From NCBI GenBank assembly GCA_023263825.1, contig JALQUJ010000109.1:1-6476 (forward strand): 6,476 bases of DNA, in the 5' to 3' direction. Positions 1 to 6,368 of this stretch are shown one piece after another (within the stretch, counting starts at the first letter, position 1; every line of letters starts with the position of its first letter). The notes beneath the pieces are model-generated. The model made no database searches and was not told where the DNA came from. It worked only from the letters and a program-made list of their open reading frames with translations. Both the position numbers and the translations under genes were made by a program. Origin of the DNA: Porticoccus sp. GTDB taxonomy: Bacteria > Pseudomonadota > Gammaproteobacteria > Pseudomonadales > Porticoccaceae.

Positions 1-1
1 C

Positions 2-352
2 GGCCTGGACGATGCCATCACTGCTCTTAGTCGTACTGCTCCTAAAAACGGTACAAGCCTCATCAATGCATTTGACGCTATAAACAAATTTGATAGTGCA
101 CCGGATAATTTATTCCTGATTACAGATGGGTTACCGACACAAGGACGAAAATCACCCAGTGGCAGTACCGTTTCCAGTCGCGAACGCGTGCAACACTACC
201 AAGACGCAGTAGTCACATTATTGCCACGCCGAATTCCGGTCAATATTTTATTATTTCCCATGGAAGGTGATCCCGTTGCTGCATCCAGCTTTTGGCAACT
301 TGCGTTATCAACTAATGGATCGTTTATGAGCCCATCGAAAGATTGGCCATAA
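2..352 (+). CDS. vWA domain protein, C-terminal part (5'-truncated by the window)
   Basis: The reading frame is open from nt 2 and gives 116 residues before the TAA. It matches the second half of a von Willebrand factor A domain. An N-G-T-S-L stretch supplies the MIDAS threonine (residue 18 of the visible part), and a hydrophobic strand ending L-I-T-D-G supplies the MIDAS aspartate (residue 42). The end, with F-W-Q-L-A, T-N-G-S-F and a terminal D-W-P, is the usual last helix and strand of bacterial vWA proteins. The first MIDAS motif (DxSxS) and any N-terminal anchor lie upstream of the window. vWA domains bind protein partners through a divalent metal. The partner is unknown here. The gene ends 8 nt before the next vWA gene, so the two are very likely co-transcribed. 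The family call is firm; the role is open. Confidence 0.88.
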   Translation, partial: GLDDAITALSRTAPKNGTSLINAFDAINKFDSAPDNLFLITDGLPTQGRKSPSGSTVSSRERVQHYQDAVVTLLPRRIPVNILLFPMEGDPVAASSFWQLALSTNGSFMSPSKDWP

Positions 353-360
353 CTTAAGCT

Positions 361-1359
361 ATGAATCAAAAAAAGCGCAGAGAGCGCCGCTATACCGCAG
401 AAATTAGCATTTCATTTCTTGATGTCATCAGTTGTGGCTTTGGCGCCATTGTATTGTTATTACTTATAGCTAAAACTGTCGAATCTACCGCCTTTGAAAA
501 GGTTGAACAGCCCCTCGAAAGCAGTGTTGCCAAACTACAACAACAGCTATTTCAAATACGTGGCGAAACAACGATTCTCAACCGTAATCTTAAATCTCGG
601 GAGGAGCAACTCTCTGATATTCGCCTACGGATTGCAAAACTGCAGGAAGAACTGGCCAGTGTAAAACGCCAGAGAGATGCCGTGGCTCAAGTAGATACCA
701 CTGAAAAAGATAAACTTACCCTGGCACTACAAGTTCTCACCGAGGAAATGGAACGACTTTTGGCCACCCAAAATAGGAATGATAATCAGCTGGTCGGTGG
801 TATCCCTGTCGACAGTGAATACATTGTCTTTATCATTGACACCTCTGGCAGTATGTACAATTTTGCCTGGTCCCGAGTGCAGCAGGAAATGATCAATATT
901 TTGAACATTTATCCCAAGGTAAAAGGGATTCAAGTAATGAATGATATGGGGGATTACATGTTCTCCAGCTATCGGGGCAAATGGATTCCAGATACCCCTG
1001 CCCGACGCCGGGCTATTTTAAATCGTTTAGCAAACTGGACACCGTTTAGTAATTCCAGTCCGGTAGAAGGTGTGGAACGAGCAATTCGGCGCTTTTACGC
1101 TTCGGATAAAAAAATTAGCCTGTACGTATTCGGTGATGATTTTACTGGAAATTCCATTAGCCAGGTATTAAGCACTGTAGATAAGATCAACCGTAAACGT
1201 GGAGAAAACCGTCTGGTTCGCATTCACACCATTGGTTTCCCCGTGCATTTTCAGGTTCAAGGTGGCAACCTTCAAACGGCGACACGATTTGCCGCGTTAA
1301 TGCGTGAATTAAGCTACCGAAATAATGGAACCTTTGTTGGACTCTCTAGACTTAAATAA
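361..1359 (+). CDS. Membrane-anchored coiled-coil vWA protein with ExbD-like N-terminus
   Basis: The product has 332 residues. A very basic head (residues 3-10, mostly K and R) precedes one hydrophobic segment at about 22-37, so an N-in, periplasm-facing topology is likely. Asp21 sits at the membrane edge in F-L-D-V-I, much like the channel aspartate of ExbD/TolR (P-x-I-D-V). Residues about 48-135 are rich in E, K, Q and L with heptad character and predict a long coiled coil. A vWA domain follows at about 152-332, with MIDAS D160-T-S-G-S164, a second motif at S232-S-P234 where Thr is more usual, and the aspartates D259-D260 after a hydrophobic strand. It starts 8 nt after the preceding vWA gene and has no strong Shine-Dalgarno, which suggests coupling. 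It may work with an ExbB-like motor or scaffold other envelope proteins. Domain calls are seen in the sequence; the motor link is inference. Confidence 0.88.
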   Translation: MNQKKRRERRYTAEISISFLDVISCGFGAIVLLLLIAKTVESTAFEKVEQPLESSVAKLQQQLFQIRGETTILNRNLKSREEQLSDIRLRIAKLQEELASVKRQRDAVAQVDTTEKDKLTLALQVLTEEMERLLATQNRNDNQLVGGIPVDSEYIVFIIDTSGSMYNFAWSRVQQEMINILNIYPKVKGIQVMNDMGDYMFSSYRGKWIPDTPARRRAILNRLANWTPFSNSSPVEGVERAIRRFYASDKKISLYVFGDDFTGNSISQVLSTVDKINRKRGENRLVRIHTIGFPVHFQVQGGNLQTATRFAALMRELSYRNNGTFVGLSRLK

Positions 1360-1427
1360 GAGAGCCCAGGCTCAAATAAGAAGGTTTGAGTGAAACCATT
1401 TACACAACTGACAAGTACATAATACAA

Positions 1428-2093
1428 ATGAAGAAAACTTGTTTTATCACAGTCCGAATAATCGTGGCACTCGTGCCCTTATTGCTTGCGGCCTGTTCTA
1501 CTAATGTTGTCGTTTCAGGTGACTATCCATCAGCTCTCACCAAACCACTGCCCTATCACGTGGGTTTAGTTCTGAATAATTCATTCACTCAATACACCTT
1601 TAAAAGTGAAGAAGAACAAGATGTCACCATGGCATTGGGGCAATCCCAATCTAAGCTTTTTGATCGCGTATTTACCGATATTTTTGCCAATAAATCCCGA
1701 TTACAGACAGTGACAAAACAAACTGCAACTACTCCTAACCCTATAGACTTAATGATTGTGCCCAGTGTGGAAGAAGTACAGCTCGCAATGCCCTTTGAAA
1801 CTCGGCTCAATGTCTTTGAAGTCTGGATTAAATATAACGTGCAAGTTTTTAATGGTGACGGAGAACCTATCGCTGATTGGCTTATGAGTGCCTATGGGAA
1901 AACACAAACTCGCTTTTTAAAGTCAGAAGAAGCGGCTCTGAATCAGGCTACAACCTCTGCCCTACGGGACGCAGGCGTTAGGTTAATTGTTGGTTTTAAA
2001 CATATCCCTGAGATTCGCGACTGGATAGAACATCAACAAAAAGAGCAGCAACAAAAAAATAAGGTCATGGCACAAAATGGTGACCCGTCATGA
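1428..2093 (+). CDS. Putative lipoprotein, family not recognised
   Basis: I chose ATG 1428 (221 residues) because it gives a canonical lipoprotein signal: M-K-K, another Arg at 10, a hydrophobic core, and lipobox L20-A-A-C23. The residue after the Cys is Ser, not Asp, which favours sorting to the outer membrane. A longer frame from TTG 1386 would add 14 polar residues before the signal and sits only 1 nt from an AAGG, so it is unlikely. The mature part is a soluble mixed alpha/beta domain. It has a hydrophobic strand at L-M-I-V-P, a central W-I-K-Y-N-V-Q-V strand and a C-terminal helix followed by a Lys/Gln-rich tail. The overall pattern loosely resembles small periplasm-facing lipoproteins such as YajG or LptE, but no family motif confirms this. 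The stop overlaps the start of the next lipoprotein gene (ATGA), so the two are probably made together. Confidence 0.82.
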   Translation: MKKTCFITVRIIVALVPLLLAACSTNVVVSGDYPSALTKPLPYHVGLVLNNSFTQYTFKSEEEQDVTMALGQSQSKLFDRVFTDIFANKSRLQTVTKQTATTPNPIDLMIVPSVEEVQLAMPFETRLNVFEVWIKYNVQVFNGDGEPIADWLMSAYGKTQTRFLKSEEAALNQATTSALRDAGVRLIVGFKHIPEIRDWIEHQQKEQQQKNKVMAQNGDPS

Positions 2094-2875
2094 AAGGCTT
2101 CTACTGCTCTCAGATATTTACTCGAACACTCTTTCCAATACTCTTCCCTATCACCTGCCTAGCAGCTGTTTTTCTAACAGGCTGTTCAACTTCTACCATT
2201 ATTGATGAATACAAAGTCACCGATACTCACCTGGACCTCCATCAGGGAGAACAAGTGGTAATTATGGGAAGACGGCACGCGGGGGAGTACGAAACAGAGC
2301 CCGATTTCATCAACTGTATCGGTGGCCGACTGGCTAATGGTGGACAATTAAACGTTATGCCAGAACAGGAGTTTCTCGATAGTTTTTACCCCTGGTTTGA
2401 GCCTCGAGTAGCGCCTCTAAAACTTAAACGCATGAGCCGCATGCTTGAAGACCCAATGATTGCTGAACGTATTAAATCCTTGGGTATCCGCTACATGGTC
2501 TGGGTTGATGGCAACACTGAAACCACCGACAAAAGCGGTACATTTAGTTGTGCAGTTGGTCCTGGCGGTGGTGGTTGTTTTGGCTTTGCCAGTTGGGATA
2601 AAGCATCTATCTACGAAGCCATTGTATGGGACTTAAAACAACTGGATGAAAAAGGTCGGGTAAAAGTAGAAACCAAAGGCTCGTCTTATATGCTTGCAGT
2701 AGGTGCACCCATTCCATTTATTGCACAAGTCCAAAGTGACGCCTGTGAGGGTATTGGCAATCGCCTTAAAGGGTTTTTCCTGGAAGGAGCTCCGGCAGAA
2801 TCGACAACACCAGCATCAGTACCAAAACGTGATTCAGAAAGAATGTTAGATCATCGTGGCATGATCAAGTCCTAA
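2090..2875 (+). CDS. Putative lipoprotein with Gly-rich cysteine loop
   Basis: The product has 261 residues. The signal peptide has a long hydrophobic core and lipobox L29-T-G-C32 followed by Ser, so lipidation and probable outer-membrane sorting are expected. The mature protein has four further cysteines at 76, 154, 163 and 219. C154 and C163 flank a run of glycines (G157-P-G-G-G-G162), so an exposed disulfide-closed loop is plausible in the oxidising periplasm. The tail after about residue 238 is polar and probably disordered. I do not recognise a named family, although similar lipoproteins with a Gly-rich Cys loop seem to occur in gammaproteobacteria (memory, not checked). The gene overlaps the preceding lipoprotein gene by 4 nt (ATGA) and ends 2 nt before the M48 protease gene. 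Coupling with both neighbours suggests a shared process, perhaps as partner, substrate or chaperone of the protease. Confidence 0.84.
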   Translation: MKGFYCSQIFTRTLFPILFPITCLAAVFLTGCSTSTIIDEYKVTDTHLDLHQGEQVVIMGRRHAGEYETEPDFINCIGGRLANGGQLNVMPEQEFLDSFYPWFEPRVAPLKLKRMSRMLEDPMIAERIKSLGIRYMVWVDGNTETTDKSGTFSCAVGPGGGGCFGFASWDKASIYEAIVWDLKQLDEKGRVKVETKGSSYMLAVGAPIPFIAQVQSDACEGIGNRLKGFFLEGAPAESTTPASVPKRDSERMLDHRGMIKS

Positions 2876-2877
2876 CG

Positions 2878-4353
2878 ATGAAAACCTTTATCAATACAGC
2901 TATAAAGCACCTTAGCAACACAGTGAGCTATCGTTCACTACCTTCTACCCTATTGCCCTTAATTCTCGGCCTTTCGTTATCTTTGGTATATCCACCCGCT
3001 TTTGCAGAAAAAAAAGAGCCTTCTAATGGCCATGAAATGCACGAAGAAATCATCGGTAATATGCCAATAGTTGAAGGAAAACTGGCTGATTACGTCAAAA
3101 AAGTTGGTCAACGTATTGCCAGCAATCAGACTGACAGCAAGGAAACATTTACCTTCACGGTTATCGATAGCCCAGATATCAATGCATTTGCCATAGAAGA
3201 TGGCTATGTCTACATCAACCGGGGGCTGATCACCTACCTAAAGTCAGAAGCACAATTAGCAGCTGTTCTTGCCCATGAAGTTGGTCATGTTACTGCCAAC
3301 CACCACGGCCGCGGCAAGCGCGCCCAGATCGGCTCGACTGTCGTATCAAGCATACTGGCAGTTTTGACCCGCAGCAGAGATGTAGGAGAAGCCAGCGCCC
3401 TCTGGGGAGCTTCTTTTGTCAGTGGCTATGGTAGGGAAATGGAACTCGAAGCCGATGAACTTGGTGCTCGCTATTTATTCCAGTCAGGCTATGACCCTCA
3501 AGCGATGATTGAAGTGATTTCTTTACTCAAAGATCACGAACGTTTAGAGAAAAAGCGTGCCCAGGAATCAGGTAAAAAAGCACAAACCTATCATGGCCTT
3601 TTTTCAACCCATCCACGAAATGACAAACGGTTAAGGGAAGTTGTCAGTAAATCAGGGAAACTGCCTAAAAAGCTTGATGCAGAAAAAAATATCACCCCCT
3701 TTAGAGTAGCCACCGAAGGTATGCTTTGGGGTAAAAGCTACAAGCCCAATAAAATACCGGAAAATGCCTACCAAAATGACAATTTGGCATTTCAGGTCTA
3801 TTTTCCAAAAGAGTGGTCGCACACAACTAACACCAACAGTAACCCATTAGTTGTGGCAAAAAATGCCGACAATAATGTCCGAATGAAAGTCACGGTTATG
3901 GCCAGAACACTGGATACTCCAGACCAATTTATTAAAAAACAATTGAATATTCCCCTGATAAAAAAAGCAGAGTCTTTTATTCAATCAAGACTGAGGGGAC
4001 ATACTGGTTTTGTGCCAGAAAAAAATGGAGCGGATCAACGTATCGCTGTGATTTATTACGGACGTCGCGCCTATATCTTTAGAGGTGAAATTGATTCAGG
4101 TGTAGATGAAAAACAAGCCAATAAAGACATCTTAAATATCATCAGAAGTTTTCGACCCATATCAAAACGGAGTCTAGCAACTCAAAGCCCAAAAACTATT
4201 CACTATGTTAAAGCAACCAAAAACACCAGCTTTGCCAGATTAGTCATGCATCTCAAAATAGGAAAATATGGCGAGGATGAGTTGCGCATTATCAATGGCT
4301 ACTACCCTGTCGGTGAACCAAAACCTGGGGAATGGATTAAGCTTATTCGCTAA
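2878..4353 (+). CDS. Exported M48 family zinc metalloprotease with LysM-like C-terminus
   Basis: The product has 491 residues. A long Sec signal ends at A41-F-A43, with cleavage likely before E44, so the enzyme is periplasmic and not membrane-embedded like HtpX. The M48 core spans about 55-255. It has the zinc motif H133-E-V-G-H137, catalytic Glu134, the third ligand in E189-L-E-A-D193 (ExxxD), and H245-P-R, the conserved HPxxxxR-type end. Periplasmic M48 enzymes such as BepA and LoiP take part in outer-membrane protein quality control, so a similar role is reasonable. It lacks an obvious TPR region like that of BepA. Instead, residues about 300-430 form a PsbP/Mog1-like alpha/beta segment. 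Residues 441-491, with L-R-I-I-N-G-Y-Y-P and a closing P-G-E-W-I-K-L, look LysM-like. It starts 2 nt after the lipoprotein stop and has no clear ribosome binding site, which points to coupling. Confidence 0.93.
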   Translation: MKTFINTAIKHLSNTVSYRSLPSTLLPLILGLSLSLVYPPAFAEKKEPSNGHEMHEEIIGNMPIVEGKLADYVKKVGQRIASNQTDSKETFTFTVIDSPDINAFAIEDGYVYINRGLITYLKSEAQLAAVLAHEVGHVTANHHGRGKRAQIGSTVVSSILAVLTRSRDVGEASALWGASFVSGYGREMELEADELGARYLFQSGYDPQAMIEVISLLKDHERLEKKRAQESGKKAQTYHGLFSTHPRNDKRLREVVSKSGKLPKKLDAEKNITPFRVATEGMLWGKSYKPNKIPENAYQNDNLAFQVYFPKEWSHTTNTNSNPLVVAKNADNNVRMKVTVMARTLDTPDQFIKKQLNIPLIKKAESFIQSRLRGHTGFVPEKNGADQRIAVIYYGRRAYIFRGEIDSGVDEKQANKDILNIIRSFRPISKRSLATQSPKTIHYVKATKNTSFARLVMHLKIGKYGEDELRIINGYYPVGEPKPGEWIKLIR

Positions 4354-4362
4354 TCTTATAGG

Positions 4363-4399
4363 GTCACTTTTTATTTTTAGGATAATTTTTTAAAGTGAC
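4363..4399. repeat. Imperfect inverted repeat downstream of the M48 gene
   Basis: Two perfect 8-base arms (GTCACTTT at 4363-4370 and AAAGTGAC at 4392-4399) flank an AT-rich 21-nt spacer that can itself form a small TTAT/ATAA stem. It lies 9 nt after the M48 stop codon, where an operon end would be expected. Neither strand has a T-tract directly after the stem, so it is not a normal rho-independent terminator. It could stabilise the 3' end of the transcript or bind a regulator. Confidence 0.35.
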
Positions 4400-4473
4400 G
4401 ATCACAAGTAATGAACAGGTTTTAAGCCAGAACCAATCAGTCACAAAAGTCTTTTGCTGTAACCCCTGTGACA

Positions 4474-4500
4474 TAGCTACTATCACTAGCTGGCTATCAC
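4474..4500. repeat. Near-perfect tandem repeat, units of 13 and 14 nt
   Basis: Unit 1 (4474-4486) is TAGCTACTATCAC and unit 2 (4487-4500) is TAGCTGGCTATCAC. They differ by one substitution and one inserted base, and both are followed by T. The repeat is about 80-100 nt upstream of the DUF3237 gene in a noncoding gap. Two directly repeated sites near one helical turn apart could bind a regulator, but chance slippage is equally possible. Confidence 0.35.
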
Positions 4501-4507
4501 TGCTTAA

Positions 4508-4525
4508 AAGTTGTACAAACAACTT
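4508..4525. promoter_or_regulatory. Compact 7-bp hairpin or dyad operator upstream of the DUF3237 gene
   Basis: AAGTTGT (4508-4514), a 4-nt spacer and ACAACTT (4519-4525) form a perfect dyad 52 nt before the DUF3237 start codon. A TTGTAC hexamer inside it (4511-4516) could act as a poor -35 box, with weak -10 options near 4537-4542. A repressor or activator site overlapping the promoter would fit. The stem is AT-rich and has no following T-tract, so it is not a terminator. Confidence 0.35.
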
Positions 4526-4577
4526 ACGGACAATCATATCTAAGGACAGACGTTTAAACATTATCCGGGAGTAAACC

Positions 4578-5069
4578 ATGGAACCTAATAATTCGTCTGG
4601 ACCAACCACAGAACTTGCAACTGAATATTTATTTAGTTATCTGGCACCACTAGATCCCCCAATTGCCATTGATGATGGAATGATGATCGTTAATGTCCGA
4701 CCAGGTGGTTGGGTCAAAGGGAAAAATATTAATGGGGAATTTGTTTCTCCCGGCGCCGACTGGCTACGGGTCATGCCTTCAGGCGCATTTCGCTTAGATG
4801 TTCGCGGACTCATTCAAACTGATGATGGTGCCCATATTTTTATTTCCTACAACGGCATCATTAAAAACTCTGAGGAAAGTGCCGAACGGCTGAATAATGG
4901 TGAACTACTTACCGACAAAGATATCCCCTACTTCATAGCAGCACCAACTTTCCAAACATCTTCTGAAAAATATGCATGGCTTAATGAGATTCAAACCATT
5001 AGCAAAATGGTTGAAATTCAATTTGGCGAAGAAGGCTACGTAAAATACGACCTATTTGTTATCAAATAG
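4578..5069 (+). CDS. DUF3237 (UPF0311) family protein
   Basis: The product has 163 residues, a normal length for DUF3237. Family hallmarks appear in order: a start with Y-L-F-S-Y and L-D-P-P (about 17-28), the G43-G glycine pair followed by G48 and G53-E, the P-G-A-D-W block at 58-62, the L-D-V-R then T-D-D-G-A block at 73-85, Y-N-G at 91-93, and F-Q-T...Y-A-W-L-N at about 126-137. The fold is known to be a small beta-barrel; no enzymatic activity is established, and some members sit beside catabolic enzymes. There is no signal peptide or membrane segment, so it is probably cytoplasmic. GGGAG at 4567-4571 lies 6 nt before the ATG and supports this start. It is followed after 108 nt by a reductase gene on the same strand, perhaps in a shared small-molecule pathway. 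Confidence 0.9.
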   Translation: MEPNNSSGPTTELATEYLFSYLAPLDPPIAIDDGMMIVNVRPGGWVKGKNINGEFVSPGADWLRVMPSGAFRLDVRGLIQTDDGAHIFISYNGIIKNSEESAERLNNGELLTDKDIPYFIAAPTFQTSSEKYAWLNEIQTISKMVEIQFGEEGYVKYDLFVIK

Positions 5070-5177
5070 ATTAATGGCTGTTCTCGTTATATTGGCCTAC
5101 TATTGTTTGTTATTTGTCTATTTATGTTCATTGTTATTTAACACAACGCTCTTAACTATCTAAATGAGGAGAAATAC

Positions 5178-6191
5178 ATGTCCGAGAGTAACCGCGTATG
5201 GCGCCTGCGCAAACGTCCTGAAGGTGATATAACCGATGATGTCCTCAGCCTTGAAAATGAAGCCATTCCAGAACCCGGCGAAGGAGAATGCGTATTTCAG
5301 CTGAATTATCTATCTCTAGATCCCACCAACCGGATCTGGATGAGTGATATTGAACAATATATGCCTCCCGTTGAGCTAGGCGCCCCTATGAGAGGCATTG
5401 TTTGCGGTACGGTCATTAAAAGTAACACTCCGGCCTTTAAAGAAGGCGATATTGTCAGTGGTATCGGCACCTGGGCTGATTATCAAATCGGCACACCCGA
5501 AACCGTTGGTTTATTAGGTGATACCGGTGGTGTTCCAGTTATCGATGCTTTCGGCACAATGGCACTGGTTGGACCATCTGCCTATTTTTGCTTGTTGGAT
5601 ATTGGAGAACCAAAAGCGGGCGAAACCGTCGTTATTTCTACCGCAGCTGGTGCCGTTGGATCAATTGCAGGTCAAATTGCCAAAATTAAAGGCTGCCACG
5701 TGGTTGGTTTAACTGGCAGTGATGAAAAATGCCAATGGATTAAAGATGACCTTGGTTTTGATGAAGCCATTAACTATAAAACAGAAAATGTTGCTGAAGC
5801 CCTTGCCAGAGCGTGCCCCAATGGTATTGATGTGTACTTTGATAATGTCGGTGGCAAAATCCTGGACGACTGTATAAAACTCATGAATCTTCATGGCAGA
5901 ATTCCTACCTGTGGTCTTATTTCTCAATACAATTCGACTGAACCCGTTCCGGGCCCCTACAACTATGATCTGATACTCATGCACCGCCTGAAAATCCAGG
6001 GCTTTATCATTTTGGATTACATGGACCGTTACCCAGAAGCAACTGCAGACCTGGTGAAATGGATGGATGAAGGAAAACTTAAAGCGCGTCTGGATGTATC
6101 CGATGGTTTGGAAACGGCATTACAAACAGTGAAAAAACTGTACACCGGTGAAAATACAGGAAAATTAATGGTTCGGGTTAAAGATGTTTAA
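5178..6191 (+). CDS. NADP-dependent medium-chain reductase, CurA / leukotriene B4 dehydrogenase type
   Basis: The product has 337 residues, close to the 330-345 usual for this family. These cytoplasmic enzymes reduce alpha,beta-unsaturated ketones and aldehydes at the C=C bond with NADPH. The N-terminal catalytic domain shows N-Y-L-S-L-D-P-T-N-R (about 43-52) and the M-R-G-I-V-C-G-T-V strand. The Rossmann domain carries A156-A-G-A-V-G161 for the dinucleotide, then Y220-F-D-N-V-G-G226 and a C-G-L-I-S-Q-Y-N block, all typical of the zinc-independent PTGR/CurA branch. The structural-zinc cysteine cluster of alcohol dehydrogenases is absent. AGGAG at 5167-5171, 6 nt before the ATG, supports the start. 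The 108-nt gap upstream has no terminator and only weak promoter candidates, so read-through from the DUF3237 gene is possible. The physiological substrate cannot be read from the sequence. Confidence 0.95.
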   Translation: MSESNRVWRLRKRPEGDITDDVLSLENEAIPEPGEGECVFQLNYLSLDPTNRIWMSDIEQYMPPVELGAPMRGIVCGTVIKSNTPAFKEGDIVSGIGTWADYQIGTPETVGLLGDTGGVPVIDAFGTMALVGPSAYFCLLDIGEPKAGETVVISTAAGAVGSIAGQIAKIKGCHVVGLTGSDEKCQWIKDDLGFDEAINYKTENVAEALARACPNGIDVYFDNVGGKILDDCIKLMNLHGRIPTCGLISQYNSTEPVPGPYNYDLILMHRLKIQGFIILDYMDRYPEATADLVKWMDEGKLKARLDVSDGLETALQTVKKLYTGENTGKLMVRVKDV

Positions 6192-6226
6192 TTACCGTTA
6201 TCATTGTCCTTGCCATTAAATCTACT

Positions 6227-6255
6227 AAGCCCACTTGTTTAAGTGGGCTTTTTTT
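6227..6255 (+). terminator. Rho-independent terminator after the reductase gene
   Basis: A perfect 10-bp stem (AAGCCCACTT at 6227-6236 and AAGTGGGCTT at 6241-6250) encloses a GTTT loop, and seven Ts run from 6249 to 6255. It lies 35 nt after the reductase stop codon. This is a textbook intrinsic terminator for the + strand. It separates the reductase transcript from the downstream hydrolase gene. Confidence 0.95.
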
Positions 6256-6279
6256 ATCAAATTTAATTCAAATTACATA

Positions 6280-6309
6280 TAGACATGAATAAATACACAA
6301 GGGTATAAA
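6280..6309 (+). promoter_or_regulatory. Candidate sigma70-type promoter for the downstream hydrolase gene
   Basis: TAGACA (6280-6285) matches the -35 consensus at 5 of 6 bases. TATAAA (6304-6309) matches the -10 consensus at 5 of 6, with an 18-nt spacer. The site is between the terminator and the next start codon, where a promoter is needed, and would give a leader of roughly 50 nt. The area is AT-rich, so such matches can arise by chance. Confidence 0.5.
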
Positions 6310-6368
6310 TACATTTATAAAAAGGATGTTAGCTAAGAAAGAATGCTACCTAGTAAAAGGAGTTAGTC

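Noticed and set aside
727..933. Minus-strand frame inside the second vWA gene
   Set aside because: It is fully inside a gene with a clear vWA domain and has no ribosome binding site or domain of its own.
1386..1427. TTG 1386 as the start of the first lipoprotein
   Set aside because: It would place 14 polar residues before a canonical lipoprotein signal, and the AAGG is only 1 nt away, too close to serve it.
1589..1810. Minus-strand frame inside the first lipoprotein gene
   Set aside because: It is antisense to a gene with a strong lipoprotein signal; no family resemblance was seen.
4363..4399. Rho-independent terminator for the envelope operon
   Set aside because: The stem is only 8 bp with a 21-nt loop, is AT-rich, and lacks a T-tract directly after it on either strand; kept as an inverted repeat only.
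4364..4609. 81-codon minus-strand frame across the gap and the start of the DUF3237 gene
   Set aside because: It has no recognisable family, overlaps the ribosome binding site and start of a well-supported gene, and lies over the repeat-rich gap; it looks like a chance open frame.
5070..5177. Promoter for the reductase gene
   Set aside because: Several TTG and TAT hexamers occur in this T-rich gap, but the pairs have poor matches or spacers of only 14-15 nt, so none can be called.
5518..5984. Two alternative frames (5518-5712 on + and 5709-5984 on -) inside the reductase gene
   Set aside because: The reductase frame carries the conserved Rossmann and YFDNVGG motifs throughout this stretch, so both are shadows.
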